Notes: generated by a model not told the origin, from the letters alone. A stretch of DNA of 11,915 nucleotides from Bdellovibrionales bacterium (GCA_018968995.1 JAGWZD010000031.1:1-11915); one strand, 5' to 3'. Counted from the first letter of the stretch, positions 1 through 6,796 are shown. Translations and numbers: made by a program.

Positions 1-1
1 C

Positions 2-1024
2 CAATACTATCAGATATCTGGCGTCACCTCGCCCCAGTGGATTGAAGCCTACGTTCGAGAGTTTCGTCTCGGAGTGGCCTACCGCGCTGCCCCGCGCCTA
101 TCGCTCGGGGCTCAACTTCGATTTGCCAGTCTCACGCAAGGCATCGGGCCTGAAAATGGCATCTCTGGAAATCCCTCGGCCTCTGACACTGCCTTTGGAG
201 TCGGACTGGGGCTCCTCTATCGACTGCCCAAGCAACGACTTCTCATCGGGGCTTCGTGGAGTTCTGGAATGACCCTCAATGCATCCGGGAATGTCCCTTT
301 CTCGTTTAATAACCTCCGTGGATTTACCCAGCCTGTTCTGATGCCCTCCAAGATAGCACTTGGCGTAGGCTACGTTCCGAATCGCCTGCTGAGAGCCGAC
401 TTTTCTTTACTGCGAGTCAGCGCAACCCCTGGGGCCGCTTTACTGAGTGACGAAAGCAAAGCTGTGGGATCCGTGCCCACACTAGAGCCTCATTTGGGGG
501 TGGCCTACACGTTTGCCGACTTCACCCCCATTCGCGGACTCGTGTTCGCGGGCAGTTATTTACAGCCCTCTCGAATTGAAGATCGCTCGAGTCGGCTTCA
601 CCTCACTTTAGGGGCAGAGGCTAAATGGTCCTTTATGAATTTTGGTATTGGCGTAGATACCGCTGCCTCTTACAGCAATTATCTGGCCTCTGTCGGCGTT
701 GACCCGTTCAAAGTGATGGAACTACTCGACATCATTCCAAGTGCACCGCCCCAGACCCCCAAAGGATTCCTTCCCAGCCCCTGGCATCAGTCCGATGAGG
801 GTCTCACCGAGGGCCTACAGAATCAGCGCCCAAGAAACAACGGCCCTGGAATAGATCCTCTCGATGTTGGTAAGAAAATACCTGGAAAAATTGAAAACCG
901 AGTTCGAAATCTCACACCGGGACAATTGCTTCATACGATTCAGGAGCTTCCCAACTCTATCCGCAATGACATCGAAGAAGTCAGAGACACACTCAAGAAA
1001 CAAGATCAGCAGAACAACGATTAA
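2..1024 (+). CDS. FadL/OmpP1-like outer-membrane beta-barrel protein, 5' end missing
   Basis: The frame is open from the first complete codon at position 2, so the start and signal peptide lie outside the window; 340 residues are visible. An in-frame GTG at 74 falls inside a beta strand and is not a credible start. The first two thirds alternate short amphipathic strands with turns (for example GVAYRAAPRLSLGAQLRF, then PSKIALGVGYVPNRLLRADF), the pattern of FadL/OmpP1 long-chain fatty-acid and hydrophobic-compound channels. This is family-level resemblance, not a proven substrate. After about position 715 the barrel pattern stops and about 100 proline-rich then charged helical residues follow, ending in KKQDQQNND. 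Barrel proteins of this family normally end on an aromatic residue in the last strand, so the tail is unusual. The TAA stop overlaps that of the convergent CDF gene. Another barrel family cannot be excluded. Confidence 0.7.
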   Translation, partial: QYYQISGVTSPQWIEAYVREFRLGVAYRAAPRLSLGAQLRFASLTQGIGPENGISGNPSASDTAFGVGLGLLYRLPKQRLLIGASWSSGMTLNASGNVPFSFNNLRGFTQPVLMPSKIALGVGYVPNRLLRADFSLLRVSATPGAALLSDESKAVGSVPTLEPHLGVAYTFADFTPIRGLVFAGSYLQPSRIEDRSSRLHLTLGAEAKWSFMNFGIGVDTAASYSNYLASVGVDPFKVMELLDIIPSAPPQTPKGFLPSPWHQSDEGLTEGLQNQRPRNNGPGIDPLDVGKKIPGKIENRVRNLTPGQLLHTIQELPNSIRNDIEEVRDTLKKQDQQNND

Positions 1025-1932
1025 CTGCAATCATAACAGCGCTCAGACCGAAAACGTTCCGGGTTCTCAACCTGAATGGTGGTGTGACGAATTCCAAATT
1101 CTCGCTCCACTAACGTCTGAGCCGCGTCGAGCAAGCTCTCATTTCTTTCGGAAACCAAGTGCACGCTCATAGCGAGTCGACGACTTCCGACGGACCAAAC
1201 ATGAAGATCGTGAACTTCACTCACTCCCGGCAGCCCCTGAAGGGCTGCTTTAAGCTGAAGCGTATTTACTGCCCGCGGAGTACTTTCCATCAAAATGGCC
1301 ACCGAGTCTCGTATCAGGGTCCATGATCCAAAAAGCATCAGACCCGCCAGCAAAAACGTCATCACCACGTCAGCCCAGTACCAGTGAAACCATGTGATAA
1401 GCGCGCCAGCGACCAGCGCCCCAACTGAACCAAAGGCGTCGGCTGCAACATGCAGGTAGGCCCCCCGAACGTTTAAGCTGTGCTCCTTATCGTGATGGAG
1501 CACTCGAAGCGAATAGAGATTCACCAGAAGTCCGACGGCAGCAATCCAGAGGACGATTGGCCCAGAAACTTCAACAGGCGTCTGCAGTCGATGAACGGCC
1601 TCGAAGACCAATACCCCAGCTAAAGCCCAAATCGAAAGACCTGAGGCGAGAGCTCCGAGAATCTCTGCCCGATGATAACCAAAGCTCATGGTTTGATTCG
1701 GTGGACGACGCGCGATCCACGCCGCAAAAAGGCTCAACAAAAGCCCACCGACATCGATCAGCATGTGACCCGCATCAGAAATGAGTGCTAAGCTATTGGA
1801 GATCCAACCGCCCAAAAATTCGACCACCAAGAAGCAGCCGGTCACCAGCAAGGCTTTGCGCAAGGCCCGAACGGGTTGCTCTTCAGCGTGTGAATGATCG
1901 TGGTCGTGATGGTGGTGGTGCAAACCCGTCAT
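1021..1932 (-). CDS. Cation diffusion facilitator (CDF) family zinc/cation exporter, CzcD/ZitB type
   Basis: This inner-membrane antiporter of 303 residues, the usual CDF length, should export Zn2+ (possibly Co2+/Cd2+) in exchange for protons. The N terminus is histidine-rich: H5-H9 and H11, H13, H15. About six membrane spans follow. The metal site residues are visible as H56-x3-D60 in span 2 (SDAGHMLID) and H161-x3-D165 in span 5 (HVAADAFGSVG), the His/Asp set typical of zinc-selecting members. Between spans 4 and 5 is a basic, His-containing loop (residues 143-156). The cytoplasmic C-terminal domain carries HDLHVWSVGS (241-250) and ends in C299-Y-D-C302. The ATG at 1932 has a GGAG seven bases upstream. 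The gene follows the 93-residue gene at 1991-2272 after 58 bases on the same strand, so the two are probably co-transcribed. Family assignment is firm; the exact metal is inferred. Confidence 0.95.
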   Translation of the reverse strand: MTGLHHHHHDHDHSHAEEQPVRALRKALLVTGCFLVVEFLGGWISNSLALISDAGHMLIDVGGLLLSLFAAWIARRPPNQTMSFGYHRAEILGALASGLSIWALAGVLVFEAVHRLQTPVEVSGPIVLWIAAVGLLVNLYSLRVLHHDKEHSLNVRGAYLHVAADAFGSVGALVAGALITWFHWYWADVVMTFLLAGLMLFGSWTLIRDSVAILMESTPRAVNTLQLKAALQGLPGVSEVHDLHVWSVGSRRLAMSVHLVSERNESLLDAAQTLVEREFGIRHTTIQVENPERFRSERCYDCS

Positions 1933-1990
1933 GTCTCCATTCCACCGCGAATATGGCGCTCAAGCAAGCCGGCAGTGACCCGGGACCGGT

Positions 1991-2272
1991 TTATGCCTCG
2001 CGTTCGAGCTGCTCGCGAATTTCCAGAACCTGAGCCTCAATTCGAGTTCGCGGCCGCTCTGAAAACCATTCTACTGGGAAAAAATACTCGCGTTTCTGCG
2101 TGAAAACCCGAACCCCTGTGACTAAGTGCAAGGTTGAGGACTCGGGGTCATAATCCTGAGGGAGGTCAGGACTTCGCTGAGTTTGGGCGGGAGTGATCGG
2201 GCGAACGCGAACCCCGGGACTTCCCCGGAACTCCTCCTCTAAGAAAATCAACAACCCCATCAAGAGATTCAT
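1991..2272 (-). CDS. Hypothetical 93-residue protein
   Basis: I do not recognise this protein. It is likely real because the ATG at 2272 is preceded by a strong AGGGAGG ribosome site four bases or fewer from ideal spacing, it sits directly upstream of the CDF exporter on the same strand, and no better frame covers the interval. The first eleven residues (MNLLMGLLIFL) are hydrophobic but too short for a membrane span, and no signal-peptidase site follows. The middle (residues 25-45) is proline- and charge-rich and looks disordered. Residues 46-70 look like beta strands (HLVTGVRVFTQKREYFFPVEW), and the C terminus is a charged helix ending QVLEIREQLEREA. No cysteine or histidine cluster suggests metal binding, so a link to the exporter rests on position alone. 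A cytosolic adaptor or small regulatory protein is possible, but nothing in the sequence decides it. Confidence 0.6.
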   Translation of the reverse strand: MNLLMGLLIFLEEEFRGSPGVRVRPITPAQTQRSPDLPQDYDPESSTLHLVTGVRVFTQKREYFFPVEWFSERPRTRIEAQVLEIREQLEREA

Positions 2273-2335
2273 GCCTCCCTAGCACTATCGCCTTGGGTGA
2301 AACCCCGCGCACCTGAAAAAAAAGACGAAAAATTG

Positions 2336-2358
2336 AAACTGTCAAAACTGACACAGTT
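2336..2358. promoter_or_regulatory. Paired-repeat candidate operator between divergent genes
   Basis: The 125-base gap between the start at 2272 (-) and the start at 2398 (+) holds two adjacent nine-base near-copies, AAACTGTCA (2336-2344) and AAACTGACA (2345-2353). The same bases form an inverted repeat TGTCA-N4-TGACA (2340-2353) and an outer AACTGT/ACAGTT pair (2337-2342 and 2353-2358). On the minus strand a perfect TTGACA lies within it, which could be a -35 box for the 93-residue/CDF pair, although no good -10 follows at 17 bases. The placement fits a regulator site controlling one or both directions. The binding protein is unknown and chance symmetry is possible. Confidence 0.35.
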
Positions 2359-2397
2359 GCCCCCGGGTGGCTCCATTCCGTAAAGTGGAAGGTGGGA

Positions 2398-2628
2398 ATG
2401 AAGGGCATACACTCCAAAAAGTCGAAAAAGCCTCAACGAAGAGCGATGGATGAGGATTTTGGCCGTCAGGCCCAGCTCTGGTGGATGCTGGGAGTCGGCG
2501 TGATTCTGCTTCTGGCGGCTTATTATGAGAATATGCGGCCGCTGGACACCCTTTCGGCTCGCACCCCTGCCCAAATTTCATCCGTACCGTCTGGCTCCTT
2601 GCCCTATCGCTCGGGCCAGTTTAATTAG
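2398..2628 (+). CDS. Small single-span membrane protein, unknown function
   Basis: The product has 76 residues from the ATG at 2398, preceded by GGAAGG five bases upstream; an in-frame GTG at 2392 overlaps that ribosome site and is less likely. The N terminus is strongly basic (SKKSKKPQRR, residues 6-15), followed by one hydrophobic segment at about 28-43 (WWMLGVGVILLLAAYY) and a polar, Ser/Pro-rich tail of about 33 residues. By the positive-inside rule the short basic end stays in the cytoplasm and the tail reaches the periplasm. It is not recognisable as a known division or secretion protein. It lies five bases before the EVE-domain gene, and the three plus-strand genes probably form one transcript. 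It is likely a real gene because of spacing, ribosome site and clear topology. Confidence 0.65.
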   Translation: MKGIHSKKSKKPQRRAMDEDFGRQAQLWWMLGVGVILLLAAYYENMRPLDTLSARTPAQISSVPSGSLPYRSGQFN

Positions 2629-2633
2629 GGCTC

Positions 2634-3041
2634 ATGACGCACTGGCTTCTCAAGACCGAGCCGTCGGTCTATTCGATCGATCAGCTCAAAAAAGACAAGA
2701 AAACAAACTGGAATAATATCCGAAACTTTCAAGCCAGAAACTACTTGCGACAGATGAAGAAGGGCGACCTCGCTCTGATCTACCACTCCAACGAAGACCG
2801 TGCGGTAGTGGGACTCGCCGAGATCATTCGGGAGGCTTACCCCGACATCGACCCGGAAGGGGGGGATTGGGTACAAGTGGATTTGCGTTATCAAAAAAGC
2901 TTCGCCAATCCTGTGCCTCTCTCAGAGATCAAAGCCCATCCGAAACTCCAGAATCTCGCTCTCATCAAGCAAAGCCGATTATCGACCATGCCGGTGAGTA
3001 AACCTCATTTCGACCTTCTGTGTCGCCTGGGGGGCTTATGA
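2634..3041 (+). CDS. EVE-domain protein (PUA-like fold, THYN1-type)
   Basis: This 135-residue protein is a single EVE domain from end to end, the usual length for stand-alone bacterial members. Diagnostic stretches are HWLLKTEPSVYSIDQL (3-18), WNNIRNFQARNYLRQMKKGD (26-45), IYHSNEDRAVVG (49-60), the Asp/Glu-rich loop before WVQVDL (79-84), and SRLSTMPVSK (114-123). EVE domains belong to the PUA superfamily; members bind modified bases in DNA or RNA, 5-methylcytosine derivatives being the best studied. The common W-x-G-V-R-N motif reads WNNIRN here, so the glycine is replaced by asparagine near the ligand pocket. The start at 2634 is five bases after the preceding stop, with a weak AGGG. The TGA stop overlaps the next ATG (ATGA), indicating translational coupling to the ferritin-like gene. 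Family is certain; the ligand in this organism is unknown. Confidence 0.93.
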   Translation: MTHWLLKTEPSVYSIDQLKKDKKTNWNNIRNFQARNYLRQMKKGDLALIYHSNEDRAVVGLAEIIREAYPDIDPEGGDWVQVDLRYQKSFANPVPLSEIKAHPKLQNLALIKQSRLSTMPVSKPHFDLLCRLGGL

Positions 3042-3628
3042 CCTTGCCTTCAGTCCCTACGCGAGACTGGGCTCCTTTCCGATTAGTGGAGCCTGGCGCC
3101 CATGCAGAGGCCCCACGTTCCATTCACACCAAAGAGGGAATCGGAGACCGCCTGAGAGCCGCTGGATTTGCTGAACTTCAAGCTCGCGAGGCGTTTCTCT
3201 GGGCTGCTGAAACCTTTAGGGACGCCTCAGAAGAGCTGCGGATGGCCTGGAAAACACTGGCTGCGGCGGAAGACCTTCACCTCAGCTGGCTCATGGCGCG
3301 CCTTGGAGAACTCGGCTTTTTTCCTCAAGACCGTGGAGTCTCGGACCAGCTTTGGGCGTCGCTGACCGCTTGTTCATCGGCAGAGGAGTTCTCGCTTTTC
3401 ATGGCCACTGCTGAAGACCGGGGACGTCGCGCCGGAGAGCGTTTTTATCAGGACCTCCGTGATCGTGATCCTGTGAGTGCCGAAATATTCCGAAGGATCG
3501 CTGAAGAGGAAGTCGAACACATTCGACTGGCAGAAACATTTTTTGGCTTTAAGCCTGGACAAGTGGAAACTCGGTCAAGCTCACGACCCGGAGGGCGAAC
3601 CAGTTATCCTCCAGGCCGTGAGATGTAA
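3038..3628 (+). CDS. Ferritin-like di-iron protein
   Basis: The chosen ATG at 3038 gives 196 residues, overlaps the EVE stop as ATGA and follows a run of six G bases at ribosome-site distance; a GTG at 3020 is a weaker alternative. The protein is largely helical. Two ExxH motifs are visible, E78-D-L-H81 and E158-V-E-H161, together with candidate ligands E51 in the first helix (AREAFLWAAETF) and E126 in the third (FMATAEDRGRRAG). This E/ExxH/E/ExxH arrangement is the classic four-helix di-iron site of the ferritin-like superfamily. I cannot name the subfamily: an iron store, an oxidase/hydroxylase or a rubrerythrin-like peroxide protein are all possible, and the absence of cysteine pairs argues against a rubredoxin domain. 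The first 35 residues and last 20 (Arg/Ser/Gly/Pro-rich) look disordered. It is cytosolic, with no signal peptide, and probably co-made with the EVE protein. Confidence 0.75.
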   Translation: MTLPSVPTRDWAPFRLVEPGAHAEAPRSIHTKEGIGDRLRAAGFAELQAREAFLWAAETFRDASEELRMAWKTLAAAEDLHLSWLMARLGELGFFPQDRGVSDQLWASLTACSSAEEFSLFMATAEDRGRRAGERFYQDLRDRDPVSAEIFRRIAEEEVEHIRLAETFFGFKPGQVETRSSSRPGGRTSYPPGREM

Positions 3629-3693
3629 GGCCACTGCCCCACACGGCCACAATTTCCTGCATAAAATGCACCTTGGATCATGACTGAACACGA

Positions 3694-4116
3694 TCAAGTG
3701 CCGGAACTTCCAAAGCCTCCGGTGCCACGCACCGAGTCTGAAAGCTGAGTCACGGCTTTTACACTAGCCAAGCTCACTGGCAAAAGAAGCAACTGCGCAA
3801 TGCGATCGCCACCATTAAGTGCGATAGGCTCCTGAGATAAGTTCCACAACACGACGTGAATCTCTCCTCGGTAACCCGCATCAATGATGCCACCGAGTGT
3901 CTTTAGGCCGCGTGAAGCGAGAGATGACCGATCAGCGACCATCCCCACCCACCCTGCATCTACTTCAAGCGCCACTCCGGTCTTCACTTTTTTTCCATGA
4001 CCGGGCTCCACAAGAAAAGACTCTAACGCATAAAGATCGAGCCCCGCATCTCCAGGATTTGCCCGGGTAGGCAAAGTGGCCCGACTATCGAGTAACCGCA
4101 CCTTCAACTCTTTCAC
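3694..4116 (-). CDS. dut: Deoxyuridine 5'-triphosphate nucleotidohydrolase (dUTPase)
   Basis: The trimeric dUTPase hydrolyses dUTP to dUMP and pyrophosphate, keeping uracil out of DNA and supplying dUMP for thymidylate. All five family motifs are present in 140 residues: PGDAGLDLYA (21-30), DRSSLASRG (62-70), GGIIDAGYRGEI (75-86) with catalytic D79 and base-stacking Y82, GGDRIAQLL (102-110) and RGTGGFGSSG (130-139). The GTG at 4116 is preferred because AAGGGAGGG lies five bases upstream and the GTG overlaps the hisS TGA stop as GTGA. An in-frame ATG at 4143 would add nine residues but has no ribosome site. The length fits the family (about 140-152). Motif 2 has Ser where many homologues have Gly (RSSLA), a common variant. 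It is cytosolic and co-transcribed with hisS. Confidence 0.96.
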   Translation of the reverse strand: MKELKVRLLDSRATLPTRANPGDAGLDLYALESFLVEPGHGKKVKTGVALEVDAGWVGMVADRSSLASRGLKTLGGIIDAGYRGEIHVVLWNLSQEPIALNGGDRIAQLLLLPVSLASVKAVTQLSDSVRGTGGFGSSGT

Positions 4117-5420
4117 GTGCGCCCTCCCTTGGACTGAAACCATGCTGCAATACGAGAATCCAAAATCACTTCCTGAGTGCCACTCCGTAAATCTTTAATG
4201 ATGAGTTTTTTTTCAGCCCACTCGGCATCGCCAAAAAGCACCGCATACCGAGCACCATGACGGGCAGCTACTTTAAGCTGTGGACCGAAGGCCTCAGCGG
4301 TCAGGGGTGTCATCACCTTAAGGCCCAAAGCCCGAAGCTCTGCCGAGACCTTCTCGGAATGGACTCTCCATTCCCGTTTAGGAAGGGCAACAAGAACGTC
4401 CACTCCACCACCTAATTTGGGTAAAAGCCCATGGGTCTCTAGAAAATTTCTTAAGGTCACATCCCCCATCCCGAAACCTACTCCAGGAAGTTTCTCTTTA
4501 CCAAAGAGGCCCACCAGATTGTCGTAACGACCGCCTCCAAACATCGCGCGATTATTCTCTGGAGACGTGTCGTACATTTCGAAAACCGTTCCCGTGTAAT
4601 AATCCAGCCCTCGAAGCACCTGAGAATCGAACACCACTTGGTTTTTCAACACCCCAGACTCTTCCAGAAGATTGAGTAAGAAACGAAGCTCTCGCGCCCC
4701 GTCGCTTGGAAAGCGCTGCTCGATCTCTTCGAAAGAGGCCCGGAAAAAGGACTCCATTTCCTGACGTTGGCTTTCAGAAACTCCCAGCTCCTGCATCCAA
4801 GTCAGGTACTTGTCCTCGCCAATCTTCGCGCGAGCATCGATCGCCTTGGTTACTTTCAATGCGAGATCGGCCGAAAGACCAAGGTGCCCGATAAAAAACG
4901 CGTCCATGAGGCGACGGTTATTCACCTTCACTTGAACAAGATGATCGCCGCCCAAGCGCTTCATGATCGCCAAAGCCACCGATAAGATCTCGGCATCCGC
5001 CAACAACGGATCGCCCCCTAGAACATCCACATTGAGCTGCCAATGCTCGCGAAGCCGACCTCGCTGCGGTCTTTCGTAGCGCCAAAGATTTGGAGTGCTG
5101 TACCAGCGTATGGGTCGTGGTAGTTCTTGAATCTTACCGGCAACCATCCGAGCGAGAGTGGGAGTCATCTCGGGACGCACCGCAAGCTTTCGCTCGCCTC
5201 GGTCCATCAGCCAGTACAACTGTTGGTTGACGAGTTCTTCACCCGATTTCGCCGCATAAAGCTCAAAAGGCTCCAGCATGGGCCCGTCATAAGGCTCGTA
5301 AGCGTACGTCTCCACCACCGAGCGCATCTGGTCAAAAATCCATTTCTGAATGCGCATGTCCTCTGGGTAAAAATCTCGCGTACCCTTGTACGGTTGAGTG
5401 GAAAGCTTCGCGTCAGCCAT
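4113..5420 (-). CDS. hisS: Histidine--tRNA ligase (HisRS), class II
   Basis: The enzyme attaches histidine to tRNA-His in the cytosol. Its 435 residues fit the 420-450 norm. Visible landmarks are GTRDFYPED (13-21), VRPEMTPTLAR (81-91), motif 2 with LWRYERPQRGRLREHWQLN (112-130), the histidine-binding RGLDYYTGTVFEMY (270-283), GGGRYDNL (295-302), motif 3 with PGVGFGMGDVTL (312-323), and a C-terminal alpha/beta anticodon-binding domain from about 338 (VDVLVALP). Motif 3 reads GMGDVTL where most bacterial enzymes have a G-x-E-R-L form, so the usual motif 3 arginine position needs alignment. The ATG at 5420 is the only start in frame before upstream non-start codons, though it lacks a good ribosome site. 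The TGA stop overlaps the dut GTG. The short 74-base gap to the divergent serB should hold both promoters, but I cannot assign boxes confidently. Confidence 0.97.
   Translation of the reverse strand: MADAKLSTQPYKGTRDFYPEDMRIQKWIFDQMRSVVETYAYEPYDGPMLEPFELYAAKSGEELVNQQLYWLMDRGERKLAVRPEMTPTLARMVAGKIQELPRPIRWYSTPNLWRYERPQRGRLREHWQLNVDVLGGDPLLADAEILSVALAIMKRLGGDHLVQVKVNNRRLMDAFFIGHLGLSADLALKVTKAIDARAKIGEDKYLTWMQELGVSESQRQEMESFFRASFEEIEQRFPSDGARELRFLLNLLEESGVLKNQVVFDSQVLRGLDYYTGTVFEMYDTSPENNRAMFGGGRYDNLVGLFGKEKLPGVGFGMGDVTLRNFLETHGLLPKLGGGVDVLVALPKREWRVHSEKVSAELRALGLKVMTPLTAEAFGPQLKVAARHGARYAVLFGDAEWAEKKLIIKDLRSGTQEVILDSRIAAWFQSKGGRT
4122..4130 (-). promoter_or_regulatory. Strong ribosome-binding site that fixes the dut start
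   Basis: On the minus strand these bases read AAGGGAGGG, five bases before the GTG at 4116-4114. The site lies inside the 3' end of hisS, which fits translational coupling of dut to hisS. The alternative ATG at 4143 has no purine-rich stretch at the right distance. Confidence 0.7.
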
Positions 5421-5494
5421 GCTAGAAACTTCGCATAAATACGCAAAAACCTCCAGTGGACTGTCCGCTAGAGCGCCGCTAAACTCAATTCACC

Positions 5495-6721
5495 ATGGCC
5501 GTTGATACCCACAAAGGCTTACCTCTTACGCTTGTGACCTGCTCGGGCCGGGATACCCCAGGAATTACCGCCGAACTTACCGGAATTCTTGCAAGCTCGG
5601 GGGCTAAAATCGTGGATATCGGTCAGGCGGTTTTGCACGGCTGGTTATCGCTTTCGATGCTCTTCGAGCCAGCCGACACCGGATCGACCGCCACCTCGAG
5701 CGTGGTGGACCGTCTTCTCCAGAAAGCCAACGAGCTTGGCCTGAAGATGGAACATCGAAACCTTCACCCCCAGGATCTTGAAAATGGCTCACTGAGCAGG
5801 GCCACTTACAGATACGCTCTGACGCTCATTGCGCCAGAGATTCCTGCAAGGACTTTGTACGCTGTCACCCAGTTCTTAGCTCAACAGCATATTAATATTG
5901 ATGTCATTGAACGCCTCAGCGAAGGACCCTTTGGATGCGTCGAGATGCTTGTCTCTTCGCGCCAAGAGGTGAATCAACGGGCTGTGAAGTTGGCCCTTCT
6001 CGAAATTGCCCGAAACGAAAACGTGGATATCGCACTTCAAGCAGAAGGGCTGTATCGCCGAGCCAAGCGCTTGATCGTTTTCGACATGGACTCCACGCTC
6101 ATCCAATCGGAAATCATCGATGAATTTGCCCGCGAGATGGGCGTCTACGAGGACGTGGCTTTCATCACACATCAGGCGATGTCCGGGAAAATTCCTTTTG
6201 GACAGGCTCTCCAGATGCGAGTGGCGAAACTTAAAGGACTCACCTTAGAACAAATGGAAGCTGTATTCGCGCGGACTTTGCTAACCCCAGGGGCAGAAGA
6301 TTTAATTCGCGTGCTTCAACACCTCGGGTATCGAATCGCCCTCATCAGTGGCGGATTCAGCTGCATTGCAGATCGTCTTAAGTCTAAACTTGGAATCCAC
6401 TATGCCTACGCTAATCACTTGATGTTTCAAGACGGCATTTGCACCGGCGAAATCAAACCCCCCATCGTAGACGCACTCCGAAAAGCAGACCTCATGGAGT
6501 TGATTGCGCAACAGGAGTCCATAGAGCTTGATCAAGTCATCGCTGTGGGCGATGGCGCCAATGACATCCCCATGCTGGAAAAAGCAGGCTTAGGCATCGC
6601 GTTCAACGCAAAGCCCTCGGTGAGTGAGCGGGCGGACCTCGCGCTTAGCCAGAAAAACCTCAAGACCATCCTGTATCTTTTGGGAATTTCCGGAAGAGAC
6701 CTTCCTCGCGTTCTTAGCTAA
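5495..6721 (+). CDS. serB: Phosphoserine phosphatase with two N-terminal ACT domains
   Basis: SerB carries out the last step of serine synthesis, removing phosphate from O-phospho-L-serine. The 408-residue protein has two ACT-type regulatory domains, at about 10-90 (PLTLVTCSGRDTPGITAELT) and about 105-180 (YALTLIAPEIPARTLYAVTQ), then a HAD phosphatase domain at 190-395. Catalytic motifs are D197-M-D199-S-T (nucleophile D197), S285-G-G-F, a lysine near K330, and GDGANDIPML (352-361) with Mg-binding D353 and D357. The two-ACT layout and length match the mycobacterial SerB2 type; ACT domains often bind serine for feedback, but that is family knowledge, not shown here. The ATG at 5495 is the first Met and the ACT fold begins right after it, but no clear ribosome site precedes it. 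It is transcribed away from hisS and followed 75 bases later by the PuuD-type gene. Confidence 0.96.
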   Translation: MAVDTHKGLPLTLVTCSGRDTPGITAELTGILASSGAKIVDIGQAVLHGWLSLSMLFEPADTGSTATSSVVDRLLQKANELGLKMEHRNLHPQDLENGSLSRATYRYALTLIAPEIPARTLYAVTQFLAQQHINIDVIERLSEGPFGCVEMLVSSRQEVNQRAVKLALLEIARNENVDIALQAEGLYRRAKRLIVFDMDSTLIQSEIIDEFAREMGVYEDVAFITHQAMSGKIPFGQALQMRVAKLKGLTLEQMEAVFARTLLTPGAEDLIRVLQHLGYRIALISGGFSCIADRLKSKLGIHYAYANHLMFQDGICTGEIKPPIVDALRKADLMELIAQQESIELDQVIAVGDGANDIPMLEKAGLGIAFNAKPSVSERADLALSQKNLKTILYLLGISGRDLPRVLS

Positions 6722-6736
6722 ACCTCGTTTGTCCCC

Positions 6737-6764
6737 TTGTTTCGGCGAGGGTTTGCGGTAACCT
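6737..6764 (+). promoter_or_regulatory. Possible promoter for the PuuD-type gene
   Basis: TTGTTT (6737-6742) and TAACCT (6759-6764) are spaced by 16 bases, giving a plausible sigma70-like -35/-10 pair about 33 bases before the start at 6797. Both boxes depart from consensus, so this is tentative; transcription could instead continue from serB. Confidence 0.3.
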
Positions 6765-6796
6765 AAGAGCACTTAAACCCTTGAAAGGAAATCACC

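Noticed and set aside
1878..1920. Repetitive GTG/ATG-rich run near the start of the CDF gene
   Set aside because: It is simply the coding sequence for the histidine-rich metal-binding N terminus, not an independent repeat element.
2269..2581. Several minus-strand open frames across the divergent control region and small membrane-protein gene
   Set aside because: They are Pro/Arg/Ser-rich, lack ribosome sites and conflict with the better-supported divergent genes on both sides.
3614..3670. Inverted repeats GGCCGTG/CACGGCC and TGCAT-AAA-ATGCA between the ferritin-like gene and dut
   Set aside because: The first has a 21-base loop and no T-tract, and the second is short and AT-rich; neither makes a convincing terminator.
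3477..3683. Overlapping +1-type frame at the 3' end of the ferritin-like gene, with a protein-like tail (EPVILQAVRCKATAPHGHNF)
   Set aside because: It would need a frameshift after the second ExxH helix; the annotated frame keeps the di-iron motifs and ends cleanly. The alternative tail could be a real C terminus if the assembly has an indel there, but nothing in the window decides it.
5127..5438. Open 103-codon plus-strand frame antisense to the start of hisS
   Set aside because: Composition is typical of a reverse-complement shadow, and hisS on the other strand is certain.
6723..6750. CCTCG/CGAGG inverted repeat just after serB
   Set aside because: Only a five-base stem with an 18-base loop and no U-tract, so it is not called as a terminator.
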